Source: Methylobacter sp. (GTDB lineage: Bacteria > Pseudomonadota > Gammaproteobacteria > Methylococcales > Methylomonadaceae). From it: DNA of 38,255 nt. The stretch spans positions 1-38,255 of the forward strand of contig JAUXXQ010000123.1 in NCBI GenBank assembly GCA_030684815.1, written 5' to 3'. The notes beneath the pieces were generated by a model, which worked only from the letters and a program-made list of their open reading frames with translations, was not told the origin of the DNA and made no database searches. The stretch's first letter is position 1. The number at the start of each line of letters is the position of its first letter. A program made the translations under genes and the position numbers. Shown piece after piece: positions 15,514 to 24,857 of the stretch.

Positions 15514-18147
15514 TTAACTTTTGCGCTTTTTAGATTTGGCTTTTTCCACCGGTGTTTCGGTAACCAGTTCAGGGATGTAGGACTTATAATCCGGCGCAAT
15601 GCTGATTAATGTCGTCAACAATGCCGCCACATAGGGAACGGCTTGCACCGAAAGGATCGCTATCCATAATTTGCCGCTGAAATTATCGAAATGCTCCAAC
15701 GATGCCATCATGCCGATCGCCACGCTCAATAAGGTCAACAACAGCAGTTCCTGGCGGATGGTGAACAATCCAGCAAGCAAGGCACCGTGCTGTTCAAACT
15801 TGGGCGTGCGCATAAACGGTTTGCCGGAGGTGAACAAACCCTGCAACGTGCCTTTGGCGACAGTATGCGTTAACGATAGCCCCGACAGCGATGCGCCTAA
15901 GGACTGCCAGACAGAACACGGTACACGCGCCTGATACAGCCATAAACCACGGATAATTTTAAAGCTGAATATACCTACAGTCGGCAATAAAAAGGCATTG
16001 GCCGGAAGCTCGCTGTGAATCGGGTCGTACAGGATCACGGCGGTTAAAGCCAGGCTGGTCATGGTAAATAACAAGGCCAGCGCATCGGAAAACCACGGCA
16101 GCCAACCAGCAATAAAATAATATTTTTGCGCCGATGTCAGCTTAGGTTCTTTCGACGGCAAAAAGCTGCGCCAATGAGCTTTAATGATTTGCATGGCGCC
16201 ATAAACCCAGCGATAGCGTTGTGTCATGTAGCCTGACATAGTGTCTGGCATAACGCCTTTGCCAAATGAATCTTTGACGTAAACCGAATCGTAGCCCGCC
16301 TCATACAAACGCAAACCCAGTTCGCTGTCTTCGCAGATACACCACTCCGACCAATTGCCGACTTCAAGCAATGCCGACTTTCTGATCATGGTCATGGTGC
16401 CATGCTGGATAATGGCGTTGTACTCGTTCCGTTGCACCATGCCGATATTGAAAAAGCCGGCATATTCCCAGTAACAAAACGATTTGAACGCGCTCTGGTC
16501 GCGGTCGCGGTAGTCTTGCGGCGATTGGATAAAGCCGACATTTTCATTATCGAAATAAGGCACCATGCAGTTCAGCCAGTCCGGCGACAGGATGTAATCG
16601 CTGTCAATCACCGCGATAATCTCGGCATCGGGCGCGGTTTGTTCCAACGCATGATTAATCGCACCGGCTTTAAAGCCCGGCCAGTTTTCCAGATGGAAAA
16701 ATCTAAATTTCGGCCCCAGGCGTTCGCAATCGGCTTTCACCGGTTCCCACACTGCGGGGTCTTTGGTGTTGTTGTCCATCACCAAGACTTCCAGATTGGG
16801 ATAATCGACCCGGTCTAATGCTTCCAAGGTCATCCGCACCATGTCGGGCGGCTCGTTATGAATCGGCAAATGCAGTGATACTTTGGGATATTTAAATTCG
16901 GGCGAGGGCTTTAACGGCTGAAAAGTCCTAGCGGTGTTCCGATGCCAAACGACCTCGGCTATTTCCAGAGATTCAATTAACAAAATGATGGCGGCCATGA
17001 CCTGCATTAGGATCAGAATACCCCAAAACACCATCGACAAATTAGTCTGGTATTGCTGGGCGCCAATCGACACCGACCAGAAAATGGTTGAGGCGGCAAG
17101 GTTGGCAATCAGACCGAAAAACAGCAAGCCCGGCAGTTTTAGGCTGCTGCGGGTAAACAGAAACAAGCCCATCAACAGCACACTGAAAATAGCGGCGCCG
17201 GTTGCCCAATGTTTCCAGTTGGGCATGGTGATAACATCGCCATCCATCGGATATTTTGGCTGCCGGTCGGCATTGAAAATACCCCAATAAGCCCCCGCCG
17301 AACCTTCTAAAGACATTTTCCAGGGCTGGTCGAATGCCTCGACAATGTAATAATTGATTTTTTCTTCATCGGCCCGGTTAAGAAATTCGCGCAAAAATTT
17401 GGCCTGATTGGATATTGATGGGATAGCGTGTTTAAAAGGCTGCCCATCCGACGGCCAGCCTACTTCGGTGATGACAATGGGCTTATTGGGGTAGGCCTGT
17501 TTCACATCATGAAAGCGGTCGAAAACATAATCCACCGCATCTTCCGCTGCAATGCCTTCCCAGTAGGGCAAGATATGCACGGCGATAAAATCAACCTCTG
17601 CAACCAGTTCGGGATGTTTAATCCAGACATCCCAAGTTTCCGAGGTACTCACCGGCCGCCAGGTATTTTTCTTGACTTCGCGGATATATTCAATCAATGC
17701 TTCAGCGCTAATGTCGGCGCGTAACAGAACCTCGTTGCCCACCATGACACGGACAATTTTTGGATTATTTTGGCGGCTTACTTTAATTAAAGTTTCCAGT
17801 TCCTGACGGTTTTTTTCGAGATTGCCATCAATCCAGGCACCGACTGTGGTATTCAAATTATGTTTTGCAGCCAGTTCGGGAATCTTGTCTTGCCCTTTAA
17901 GCACGCTATAGGTACGCACTGCGTGTACTTTATTGGCCAACAAACTTAAGTCATGGTCAATATCTTCGGCGCTGGGATAGGTATTGCTTTTTTGCGTATC
18001 CTGCTTTCGCATAGGGTCGAAAGTGACGCCCATGGTGGTTTTAGTCCAAGGCTGCAATTGTAAGGGGTTATTGACATAACTCCAGATATTGAAATTAATG
18101 AAGACGATTAGAGCGAGCGCAATGACTGAAACTATCTTGGTTTTCAT
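15514..18147 (-). CDS. ndvB: GH17-GT2 fusion, NdvB-like beta-1,3-glucan synthase
   Basis: An 877-residue membrane protein. A short N-terminal TM (about 5-24) precedes a GH17 glycoside-hydrolase domain (about 36-300) with candidate acid E139 (VGNEVLLR) and nucleophile E228 (ITEVGWPS). Three TM segments follow (about 315-392). A processive GT2 domain (about 422-650) comes next with IDSDY (D515, D517), CEDSE (E606/D607) and TQRYRW (Q643, R646, W647), and then several C-terminal TM helices. This layout matches Pseudomonas NdvB-type proteins, in which the GH17 part acts as a transglycosylase on beta-1,3-glucan made by the GT2 part. The product is likely a cyclic or branched periplasmic glucan. It is not in an obvious operon. 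The gene symbol is by domain architecture only. Confidence 0.85.
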   Translation of the reverse strand: MKTKIVSVIALALIVFINFNIWSYVNNPLQLQPWTKTTMGVTFDPMRKQDTQKSNTYPSAEDIDHDLSLLANKVHAVRTYSVLKGQDKIPELAAKHNLNTTVGAWIDGNLEKNRQELETLIKVSRQNNPKIVRVMVGNEVLLRADISAEALIEYIREVKKNTWRPVSTSETWDVWIKHPELVAEVDFIAVHILPYWEGIAAEDAVDYVFDRFHDVKQAYPNKPIVITEVGWPSDGQPFKHAIPSISNQAKFLREFLNRADEEKINYYIVEAFDQPWKMSLEGSAGAYWGIFNADRQPKYPMDGDVITMPNWKHWATGAAIFSVLLMGLFLFTRSSLKLPGLLFFGLIANLAASTIFWSVSIGAQQYQTNLSMVFWGILILMQVMAAIILLIESLEIAEVVWHRNTARTFQPLKPSPEFKYPKVSLHLPIHNEPPDMVRMTLEALDRVDYPNLEVLVMDNNTKDPAVWEPVKADCERLGPKFRFFHLENWPGFKAGAINHALEQTAPDAEIIAVIDSDYILSPDWLNCMVPYFDNENVGFIQSPQDYRDRDQSAFKSFCYWEYAGFFNIGMVQRNEYNAIIQHGTMTMIRKSALLEVGNWSEWCICEDSELGLRLYEAGYDSVYVKDSFGKGVMPDTMSGYMTQRYRWVYGAMQIIKAHWRSFLPSKEPKLTSAQKYYFIAGWLPWFSDALALLFTMTSLALTAVILYDPIHSELPANAFLLPTVGIFSFKIIRGLWLYQARVPCSVWQSLGASLSGLSLTHTVAKGTLQGLFTSGKPFMRTPKFEQHGALLAGLFTIRQELLLLTLLSVAIGMMASLEHFDNFSGKLWIAILSVQAVPYVAALLTTLISIAPDYKSYIPELVTETPVEKAKSKKRKS

Positions 18148-18217
18148 TTAGGTGTTTGGTTGTTTTACGGACTGTGAAAAATATCTGGTTGATTGATTGA
18201 GGTTTGAAAAGTCATAG

Positions 18218-18249
18218 CGATATTGCCTGCATCCTGGCAGGCAATATCG
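18218..18249. terminator. Perfect 13-bp hairpin between lpd and the glucan synthase
   Basis: CGATATTGCCTGC, a 6-nt loop, then GCAGGCAATATCG forms a perfect stem. A smaller hairpin (GCCAGG/CCTGGC, about 18255-18271) is adjacent on the lpd side. On the minus strand the pair lies just past the lpd stop codon, a fitting place for the end of the aceE-aceF-lpd transcript, though the following T-run is weak. Confidence 0.6.
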
Positions 18250-18311
18250 ATACTGCCAGGTTAAGCCTGGCTTCTATAAAGCAGTTCGGGTGGCGATCCC
18301 ACGAACCCCGG

Positions 18312-19745
18312 CTATTTCTTTATATAAAGGTCGGTAATGGTGCCGGTAATCATTTCTGCCGCAAAACCAAAAGTTTCCGACAAAGTTGGATGCGGATGGA
18401 TAGTCAGGCCAATATCTTCGGCATCGGCGCCCATTTCCAGTGCCAGCACCGCTTCGGCGATTAATTCACCGGCATTGGTGCCGACTATGCCAGCGCCCAG
18501 TATCCTGCCGGTTTGCTTGTCGCAAAGCATTTTGGTCAAGCCTTCCTTGCGGCCAATACTCAAGGAGCGGCCACTGGCTGCCCACGGGAACACCGCCTTA
18601 TCATAGTCAATGCCCTGTTGTTTGGCCTGATTTTCGGTCAAGCCCATCCACGCTATTTCCGGGTCGGTATAGGCCACCGAAGGGATGGTTAAGGCATCAA
18701 AACCGGCTTTATGGCCAGCCGCGACTTCACCCGCCACCTTGCCTTCATGCACCGCTTTATGCGCCAGCATCGGGTTGCCGACAATGTCGCCAATGGCAAA
18801 GATATGCGGCACGTTAGTGCGCTGTTGCTTGTCTACGCTTATGAAGCCTGCGTCATCGACAGTCACGCCAGCCAATTCGGCACCGATCAGTTTGCCGTTG
18901 GGTCTGCGTCCTACTGCAACCAAAACTGCATCAAACAATTCTGATTCCGGCGCGCCTTTGCCCTCGAAAGAAACTTTCATGCCTTTTTTGTCGGCTTCAA
19001 TCGAGGTGACCCGTGTGCTCAACCAGATGTTTTTATATTGCTTTTTGATGCGCCGGTACAGCGGCGTTACCAAATCGTTATCGCAACCGGGAATGATTTG
19101 CTCCATCAGCTCAACCACGCTGATTTCGGAACCGAGCGCATGATACACCGTGGCCATTTCTAGGCCGATAATGCCGCCGCCGACAATCAACAGTTTTTTC
19201 GGGATTTCGGTTAAGGCCAGCGCATCAGTCGAATCCCATAAACGCGGGTCATCGTGCGGAAAACTGGGTATTTTGGTCGGTTGCGAACCGGCGGCAATAA
19301 TCGCCTGGTCAAAGCTGATGGTATTAACACCGGCTTCGGTTTGTACGTCTACCGTGTTGCTGCCGGTAAATCTACCGCTGCCTTGTATCAGCGTTATTTT
19401 GCGCTGCTTGACCAAGCGGGCAAGGCCGTCATTCAAGCCTGTGCTGACGCTTTGTTTCCAAGCGCGAATCTTGTCGAGATCAATCTTTGGCTTGCCGAAA
19501 CTGACGCCGTGTTGCTCGAATTCGTCGGCTTCATGGATGACTAGCGCGGTGTGCAGCAAGGCTTTGGACGGGATACAGCCGACATTGAGACAGACGCCGC
19601 CCAGCACCGGATAACGCTCGATTAATACCACTTGTTTGCCTAAATCGGCAGCGCGAAATGCCGCCGTGTAACCGCCGGGGCCGCCGCCTAATACCAAAAC
19701 TTCTGCGTGTGTCGTCGACTCGTTAGTTGCTGGATTGGCGTCCAT
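18312..19745 (-). CDS. lpdA: Dihydrolipoamide dehydrogenase (E3)
   Basis: A 477-residue FAD disulfide oxidoreductase. The FAD motif GGGPGGYTAAFRAADLG (about 20-36) is followed by the redox-active pair C52/C57 (GGVCLNVGCIPSK), the NAD motif IVGGGIIGLEMA, and the C-terminal catalytic dyad H452/E457 (HPHPTLSE). It reoxidises the dihydrolipoyl group of the E2 subunit. It is the last gene of the pyruvate dehydrogenase operon, 25 bp after aceF. It has no N-terminal lipoyl domain, unlike some fused E3 proteins. It may also serve 2-oxoglutarate dehydrogenase. Confidence 0.96.
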   Translation of the reverse strand: MDANPATNESTTHAEVLVLGGGPGGYTAAFRAADLGKQVVLIERYPVLGGVCLNVGCIPSKALLHTALVIHEADEFEQHGVSFGKPKIDLDKIRAWKQSVSTGLNDGLARLVKQRKITLIQGSGRFTGSNTVDVQTEAGVNTISFDQAIIAAGSQPTKIPSFPHDDPRLWDSTDALALTEIPKKLLIVGGGIIGLEMATVYHALGSEISVVELMEQIIPGCDNDLVTPLYRRIKKQYKNIWLSTRVTSIEADKKGMKVSFEGKGAPESELFDAVLVAVGRRPNGKLIGAELAGVTVDDAGFISVDKQQRTNVPHIFAIGDIVGNPMLAHKAVHEGKVAGEVAAGHKAGFDALTIPSVAYTDPEIAWMGLTENQAKQQGIDYDKAVFPWAASGRSLSIGRKEGLTKMLCDKQTGRILGAGIVGTNAGELIAEAVLALEMGADAEDIGLTIHPHPTLSETFGFAAEMITGTITDLYIKK

Positions 19746-19770
19746 AGTATTCCCTTTTGATTAAATAAAA

Positions 19771-21060
19771 TTAAAGTAACAAACGGCGAATATCGCCCAG
19801 ATACTGTTTGATTGCAGCCATGAAGCGCGCGCCTTCGACGCCGTCAATGACCCGGTGGTCGTAGGTCAAATCGAGCGGCAACATCAGCCTGGGCAAAAAC
19901 TCTTTGCCATCCCAAACCGGCTGCATTTTGGCACGGGTAACGCCGAGTATCGCCACTTCCGGGGCATTGACAATCGGCGTAAAAGCAGTGCCGCCGATAC
20001 CGCCGAGGCTGGAAATGGTGATGCAACCGCCCTGCATCTCGGCGGGCATTAATTTGCCCAGACGGGCTTTGCCGCTTTTTTCCGCCAATTCGGCAGTCAA
20101 TTCGTTGACGCCTTTGCGGTTAACGTCGCGCAGCACCGGCACCACCAGGCCATTGGGTGTATCGACGGCAATGCCGACATTGACGTATTTTTTCAGTATC
20201 AGTTTTTCGCCGTCAGCGGACAGCGAGGCGTTAAATTGCGGGAACTGTTCCATTGCCGCAACCAAGGCTTTGATGATGAACACCAGGCCGGTGACTTTAA
20301 CCTCGTCTTTGCTTTTTTCGGCATTCAGCGCCACGCGGAACGCTTCCATTTCGGTGATGTCGGCTTCGTCATGGTAAGTGACCATCGGCAGATTTAGCCA
20401 GACCCGGCTCAGGTTTTGCCCGGTCAGGCGTTTGATCTTGCTGAGCTTTTGTTCTTCTGTCGCGCCGAATTGGGAGAAATCGACGCTCGGCATCGCCGGA
20501 ATTCCACTGCCGCTTGGCGCTGTTCCTTCGGTCATCGCCTTCTTGACGAATTTTTTCACATCGTCTTTTAAAATGCGCCCTTTGCGGCCGCTGCCGGTGC
20601 TTATTTTGTTGATGTCAACGCCCAGTTCGCGGGCAAACAGCCGAACCGCCGGGGTGGCGTGAGCCGCTTTGCCTGAGGCATTGGCAGGCACAGGTTCGGC
20701 TTTCACCTCAACGGCTGCCGGGACTGTTTCCACTGCTGCTACAACGGCTGGCGTTGCCGGTTGCTCGGCCACCGCAACGCTGGCTTCTTCTGTTTCAGCG
20801 ACACTTGACGGCGCCGCTTCAGTCGGCAACAACGTCACTATCAGCGTGCCTTCGGATACCTTATCACCGGCTTTAATAAACAATTCCTGCACAATACCGG
20901 CGGCGCTGGCAGGCAAATCCATACTGGCCTTGTCAGTTTCAAGTATCGCCAGCGTTTGTTCCAGTTTTACCGCATCGCCCGGTTTAACCAACACGTCCAC
21001 GACGTCGATATTTTCGACATTGCCAACGTCAGGAACTTTTATTTCAATTAGATCAGCCAT
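19771..21060 (-). CDS. aceF: Pyruvate dehydrogenase E2, dihydrolipoamide acetyltransferase
   Basis: A 429-residue E2 with one N-terminal lipoyl domain (lipoyl lysine K44 in ETDKASM), an alanine/proline/valine-rich linker (about 81-133), a peripheral-subunit-binding domain (about 136-172, AVRLFARELGVDINKI) and the acetyltransferase catalytic domain ending in DHRVIDG (H402, D406). E. coli AceF carries three lipoyl domains; this single-lipoyl form is shorter but complete. It lies 15 bp after aceE and feeds acetyl groups from pyruvate to CoA. Confidence 0.96.
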   Translation of the reverse strand: MADLIEIKVPDVGNVENIDVVDVLVKPGDAVKLEQTLAILETDKASMDLPASAAGIVQELFIKAGDKVSEGTLIVTLLPTEAAPSSVAETEEASVAVAEQPATPAVVAAVETVPAAVEVKAEPVPANASGKAAHATPAVRLFARELGVDINKISTGSGRKGRILKDDVKKFVKKAMTEGTAPSGSGIPAMPSVDFSQFGATEEQKLSKIKRLTGQNLSRVWLNLPMVTYHDEADITEMEAFRVALNAEKSKDEVKVTGLVFIIKALVAAMEQFPQFNASLSADGEKLILKKYVNVGIAVDTPNGLVVPVLRDVNRKGVNELTAELAEKSGKARLGKLMPAEMQGGCITISSLGGIGGTAFTPIVNAPEVAILGVTRAKMQPVWDGKEFLPRLMLPLDLTYDHRVIDGVEGARFMAAIKQYLGDIRRLLL

Positions 21061-21075
21061 ATTTGTGTCCTTCCG

Positions 21076-23754
21076 TTAAATTAGCCAGGGAGCGGTGACA
21101 TCGGGGTTTATGCCGTATTTGGCAATCGCCACATCAATTTTAGCGGCATCGAACTGCCCCAAATCTGCCAGGCTTTTAAGTGCGGCAATGGTGACATGAT
21201 AGCGGTCTACCTCGAAAAACCGGCGCAGATTTTCGCGGGTATCGGAACGGCCAAAACCGTCGGTGCCGAGCACGGTATAAGGCGCTGAAATTAAACCGCG
21301 AATCTGTTCGGCAAAGGCGCGGGTGTAGTCGCTGGCCGCAATCACCGGGCCTTCCGCTTTGGCAAGACAATGGGTGACATGGGGTTGTTTGGGTGTTTCG
21401 GTCGGATGCAGGCGGTTCCAACGTTCACAGGATTGGCCGTTTCTGGCCAGTTCGGTAAAGCTGGTGCAGCTCCATAAATCAGCTTCCACGCCCCAGTCCT
21501 TGCTTAACAATTCAGCGGCCGCTTCAACTTCGCGGAAAATCGTGCCTGAACCTAGTAATTGGACGCGCGGCACTTTCTTTTTGGCGCCTTTTTTGAAGCT
21601 GTACATGCCTTTAAGAATATCCAATTCTGCACCTTTGGGCATAGCCGGATGGGCATAATTTTCGTTCATTACGGTGATGTAATAGAACACGTCTTCCTGC
21701 TCGACATACATGCGGCGCAAGCCGTCCTGGATAATCACCGCCAATTCGTAGGCATAAGTCGGATCGTAGGATACACAGTTGGGCACGGTGGCCGACATTA
21801 AATGGCTGTGGCCGTCTTCATGTTGCAAGCCTTCGCCGTTCAGCGTGGTGCGCCCAGCGGTGCCACCCATTAAAAAGCCACGGGTGCGTTGGTCGGCAGC
21901 CGCCCAGATCAAATCGCCAACGCGTTGGAAACCGAACATCGAATAATAAATGAAGAACGGAATCATCGGCACGTTATGGGTCGAATACGACGTGCCCGCC
22001 GCAATCCAGTCGCACAAGCCGCCCGCTTCATTGATGCCTTCTTGCAAGACTTGGCCGTGTTTGTCTTCTTTGTAGAACATCAGTTGATCGGCATCTTGCG
22101 GGGTGTACAACTGGCCGACCTGAGACCAAATGCCCAGTTGCCGGAACATGCCTTCCATGCCGAAAGTTCTGGATTCGTCAGGCACAATCGGCACCACGCG
22201 TTTGCCGATATTTTGATCTTTAGTCAGAATATTAAGCAAACGCACAAAAGCCATGGTGGTCGAGGTTTCACGGCCTTCGCCGCTGGCTTCCAACAGCGGT
22301 TTGAAATCGTTCAATACCGGCACATCCAGAGCATAAGATTTGGCTCTTCTCGCAGGCAAATCGCCGCCTAACTCTTCACGGCGTTTCTTCATGTAGGCCA
22401 ATTCTTTTGAGCCTTCGGGGAAACTCAAATAAGGCAGGTTCGGCAATTCTTCATCAGTCACCGGCAAAGAATAACGGCTGCGGAAATTACTTAACGAACT
22501 CGGGCTCATTTTTTTCTGTTGATGCGAGATATTTTGCGCTTCGCCAGACTCGCCCATGCCATAGCCTTTAATGGTTTTCGCCAGAATTACAGTCGGTTGG
22601 CCTTTATGGTTGACGGCCGCATGGAACGCGGCAAATACTTTCACCGGATCATGTCCGCCGCGGTTTAACTCGTAAATATCGCGGTCCGACCAATCGGACA
22701 CCATCGCTTTCAGTTCCGGCGTATTAAAGAAATGTTCGCGCACATAAGCGCCGTCTTTCGCCTTAAACGTTTGGTAATCACCATCAACACAAGTCATCAT
22801 CCGCGCTGCCAACAAGCCGTCTTTATCACGCGCCAACAGTGAATCCCAGCGTTGCCCCCACACCAGTTTGATCACATTCCAACCAGCACCACGGAACTCG
22901 CTTTCGAGTTCCTGAATAATCTTGCCGTTGCCGCGTACCGGGCCATCCAAGCGTTGCAGATTGCAATTGACCACAAAAATCAGGTTATCCAGTTTTTCCC
23001 GGCCAGCCATGCCGATAGCGCCCAACGATTCGGGCTCGTCAGTTTCACCATCGCCGAGAAAACTCCACACCTTGCGGTTTGAGGTATCGGCAAAACCGCG
23101 ATCCTGCAAATATCGCATGAAGCGTGCCTGATAAATCGCCATAATCGGGCCAAGACCCATAGATACAGTAGGAAACTGCCAGAAATCAGGCATCAACCAA
23201 GGGTGCGGATAAGACGGCAAGCCATTGCCGTTGACTTCCTGACGGAAATTGTCCATTTGTTCCAGCGTCAAACGCCCCAGCAAAAACGCACGGGCATAAT
23301 CGCCTGGCGTTAAATGGCCTTGGGTAAAAATTAAATCGCCGTCATGGTGCTCTGAAGGTGCATGCCAAAAATGATTGTAGCCAATATCATATAAAGTCGC
23401 TGCCGAGGCAAAGCTGGCAATATGGCCGCCGACGTTGGTGTGCTTATTCGCCCTTAACACCATCATCATCGCATTCCAGCGCACATAAGCGCGGATTTTG
23501 TGTTCGATATTGACGTCGCCGGGAAGCTGCGCCTGTTGCTCCACCGGAATGGTATTGAGGTAGGCGGTGTTGGCACTGAACGGAATATCAAATCCGGCAT
23601 GACGGGTCACCTCGACCAAACGCTCAATCAAGAAGTGTACGCGCTCACTGCCATCGTTCTCCAACACAGCTTGCAGCGCTTCAACCCACTCCCTGGTTTC
23701 TGCAGGATCGATGTCATTTTTTCCGGTGATTTTTGAGATTAAACTGTTGGTCAT
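21076..23754 (-). CDS. aceE: Pyruvate dehydrogenase E1, homodimeric type
   Basis: An 892-residue thiamine-diphosphate enzyme decarboxylating pyruvate and reductively acetylating the lipoyl arm of AceF. The ThDP/Mg motif runs from GDGE (234-237) to NCNLQRLDGP (about 263-272). The N-terminal GHIASFASAATLYDIGYNHFW and the C-terminal transketolase-like part (VLGTDGFGRSDTRENLRRFFEVD) are characteristic of the homodimeric E1. An AGGA ribosome binding site precedes the ATG at 23754. It is first in the aceE-aceF-lpd operon. No pdhR-type regulator gene is adjacent. Confidence 0.97.
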   Translation of the reverse strand: MTNSLISKITGKNDIDPAETREWVEALQAVLENDGSERVHFLIERLVEVTRHAGFDIPFSANTAYLNTIPVEQQAQLPGDVNIEHKIRAYVRWNAMMMVLRANKHTNVGGHIASFASAATLYDIGYNHFWHAPSEHHDGDLIFTQGHLTPGDYARAFLLGRLTLEQMDNFRQEVNGNGLPSYPHPWLMPDFWQFPTVSMGLGPIMAIYQARFMRYLQDRGFADTSNRKVWSFLGDGETDEPESLGAIGMAGREKLDNLIFVVNCNLQRLDGPVRGNGKIIQELESEFRGAGWNVIKLVWGQRWDSLLARDKDGLLAARMMTCVDGDYQTFKAKDGAYVREHFFNTPELKAMVSDWSDRDIYELNRGGHDPVKVFAAFHAAVNHKGQPTVILAKTIKGYGMGESGEAQNISHQQKKMSPSSLSNFRSRYSLPVTDEELPNLPYLSFPEGSKELAYMKKRREELGGDLPARRAKSYALDVPVLNDFKPLLEASGEGRETSTTMAFVRLLNILTKDQNIGKRVVPIVPDESRTFGMEGMFRQLGIWSQVGQLYTPQDADQLMFYKEDKHGQVLQEGINEAGGLCDWIAAGTSYSTHNVPMIPFFIYYSMFGFQRVGDLIWAAADQRTRGFLMGGTAGRTTLNGEGLQHEDGHSHLMSATVPNCVSYDPTYAYELAVIIQDGLRRMYVEQEDVFYYITVMNENYAHPAMPKGAELDILKGMYSFKKGAKKKVPRVQLLGSGTIFREVEAAAELLSKDWGVEADLWSCTSFTELARNGQSCERWNRLHPTETPKQPHVTHCLAKAEGPVIAASDYTRAFAEQIRGLISAPYTVLGTDGFGRSDTRENLRRFFEVDRYHVTIAALKSLADLGQFDAAKIDVAIAKYGINPDVTAPWLI

Positions 23755-24010
23755 TGATTGATCCTGTTGCTGCGGATAGGCATGAATTTTGAGTTGTTAA
23801 AGTTACCCATAGGGCACAAGCGCGTAAAAAATGCGGCATTTTACTAAAATAGCGCAAACAAGACCAGAACTGCTCTATTTATTGGGCATAGTATAAACAA
23901 TGCAAGGGCGGCAATACACCCGTTTTAGGCATTTTGCCCATGAAAGGGGCTGGGCTTACCTGGGGGGTTCCAACTATATGTTGTTTGAAAGGCAGACTAA
24001 AGGCTGCGGC

Positions 24011-24847
24011 CTATTTTTCCGCCAGCCTAATCGCACTCGGATGGCGGATTAACATCGAAAATTTGCCTTTGCCTCTGCTTAGCCAGCCGCGCACCTCGAT
24101 GGTTTTACCCAAATAGCCATCCACATCAGGGAACAAATCCAGCCATTTGTTTTCAATGCGTGCCTCAAACGCCCTGCCCTGAACGGTGGCAAATTCCAGA
24201 TAAGTCGATTTTCGGGTTCTGCGGATATTGGCCACCTTCCCCGTCAATCTCGTCCAGCCCGAATGCCCGGCATCGGTGAGGCTGCTAACCGGCATCACCG
24301 CATACTCAGGCCGACCCCAAATGCCCAGTTTGGCTTGTTCGGCCCTGTTCTCGGCGCTGACCAGCTCGTTGACATAAGACAGATTGGGCGGATAAATACT
24401 GACCGCCGCCAACCCCGCCTCGACCAGTTGCAGGTTAAGGTGCTGTTTTTTTTCAGTGAACAAATGCGCCAGCGTCCTACCGTATTTATCGGTTTTTTCC
24501 GCACTGATCTCCAGCCGGACTTTGCTGTTTTTCAGCGCGTCTATCAACCAGCGTTTGGCCTCTTCCCCACCTGCATCGGCCGGTTTGTCGCGGTGCTGAA
24601 CCTCCGGCGTATTGATGCCCAAAAAGCGGATTTTACGGCCATCCTCCAGCACGACAGTATCGCCATCGTAAACCGTCTTGACCCTGAAAAAAGCATAACC
24701 CACTTTACCCGGCTTTATATCAAGCCTTTTTGCATCGGCAAGCGGACGGTCGGAAAAATGCTTTTTGCCGTCCACATCCTGCCATTGGTAAATGTCCGCA
24801 TGAACCCAGGCGGGCAAACATAACAATAAAACCAGTAAAACTCTCAT
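24011..24847 (-). CDS. Secreted thermonuclease (SNase)-like protein with DUF4124 and OB-fold ends
   Basis: A 278-residue protein. The start is taken at MRVLLVLLLCLPAWVHA because it gives a clean signal peptide and has GAGGA just upstream; an in-frame codon 33 bp further upstream is less likely. Order: signal peptide, a DUF4124-like module (DIYQWQDVDGKKHFSDRP), an SNase domain (VYDGDTVVLEDG, RFLGINTPE, KYGRTLAHLF, LVEAGLAAV), and a C-terminal OB-like part (LTGKVANIRRTRKSTYLEF). The catalytic arginine/glutamate/arginine equivalents appear present. The position of the SNase calcium-binding Asp40 reads Asn (GINTPE). It is probably a periplasmic or extracellular nuclease. The stop of dctA lies inside its ribosome-binding region, so it is co-transcribed. 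Confidence 0.82.
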   Translation of the reverse strand: MRVLLVLLLCLPAWVHADIYQWQDVDGKKHFSDRPLADAKRLDIKPGKVGYAFFRVKTVYDGDTVVLEDGRKIRFLGINTPEVQHRDKPADAGGEEAKRWLIDALKNSKVRLEISAEKTDKYGRTLAHLFTEKKQHLNLQLVEAGLAAVSIYPPNLSYVNELVSAENRAEQAKLGIWGRPEYAVMPVSSLTDAGHSGWTRLTGKVANIRRTRKSTYLEFATVQGRAFEARIENKWLDLFPDVDGYLGKTIEVRGWLSRGKGKFSMLIRHPSAIRLAEK

Positions 24848-24857
24848 AAGCCCATCC

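Noticed and set aside
23755-24010. A pyruvate-responsive operator or promoter upstream of aceE
   Set aside because: The gap has AT-rich patches, but no -35/-10 pair or palindrome convincing enough to report.
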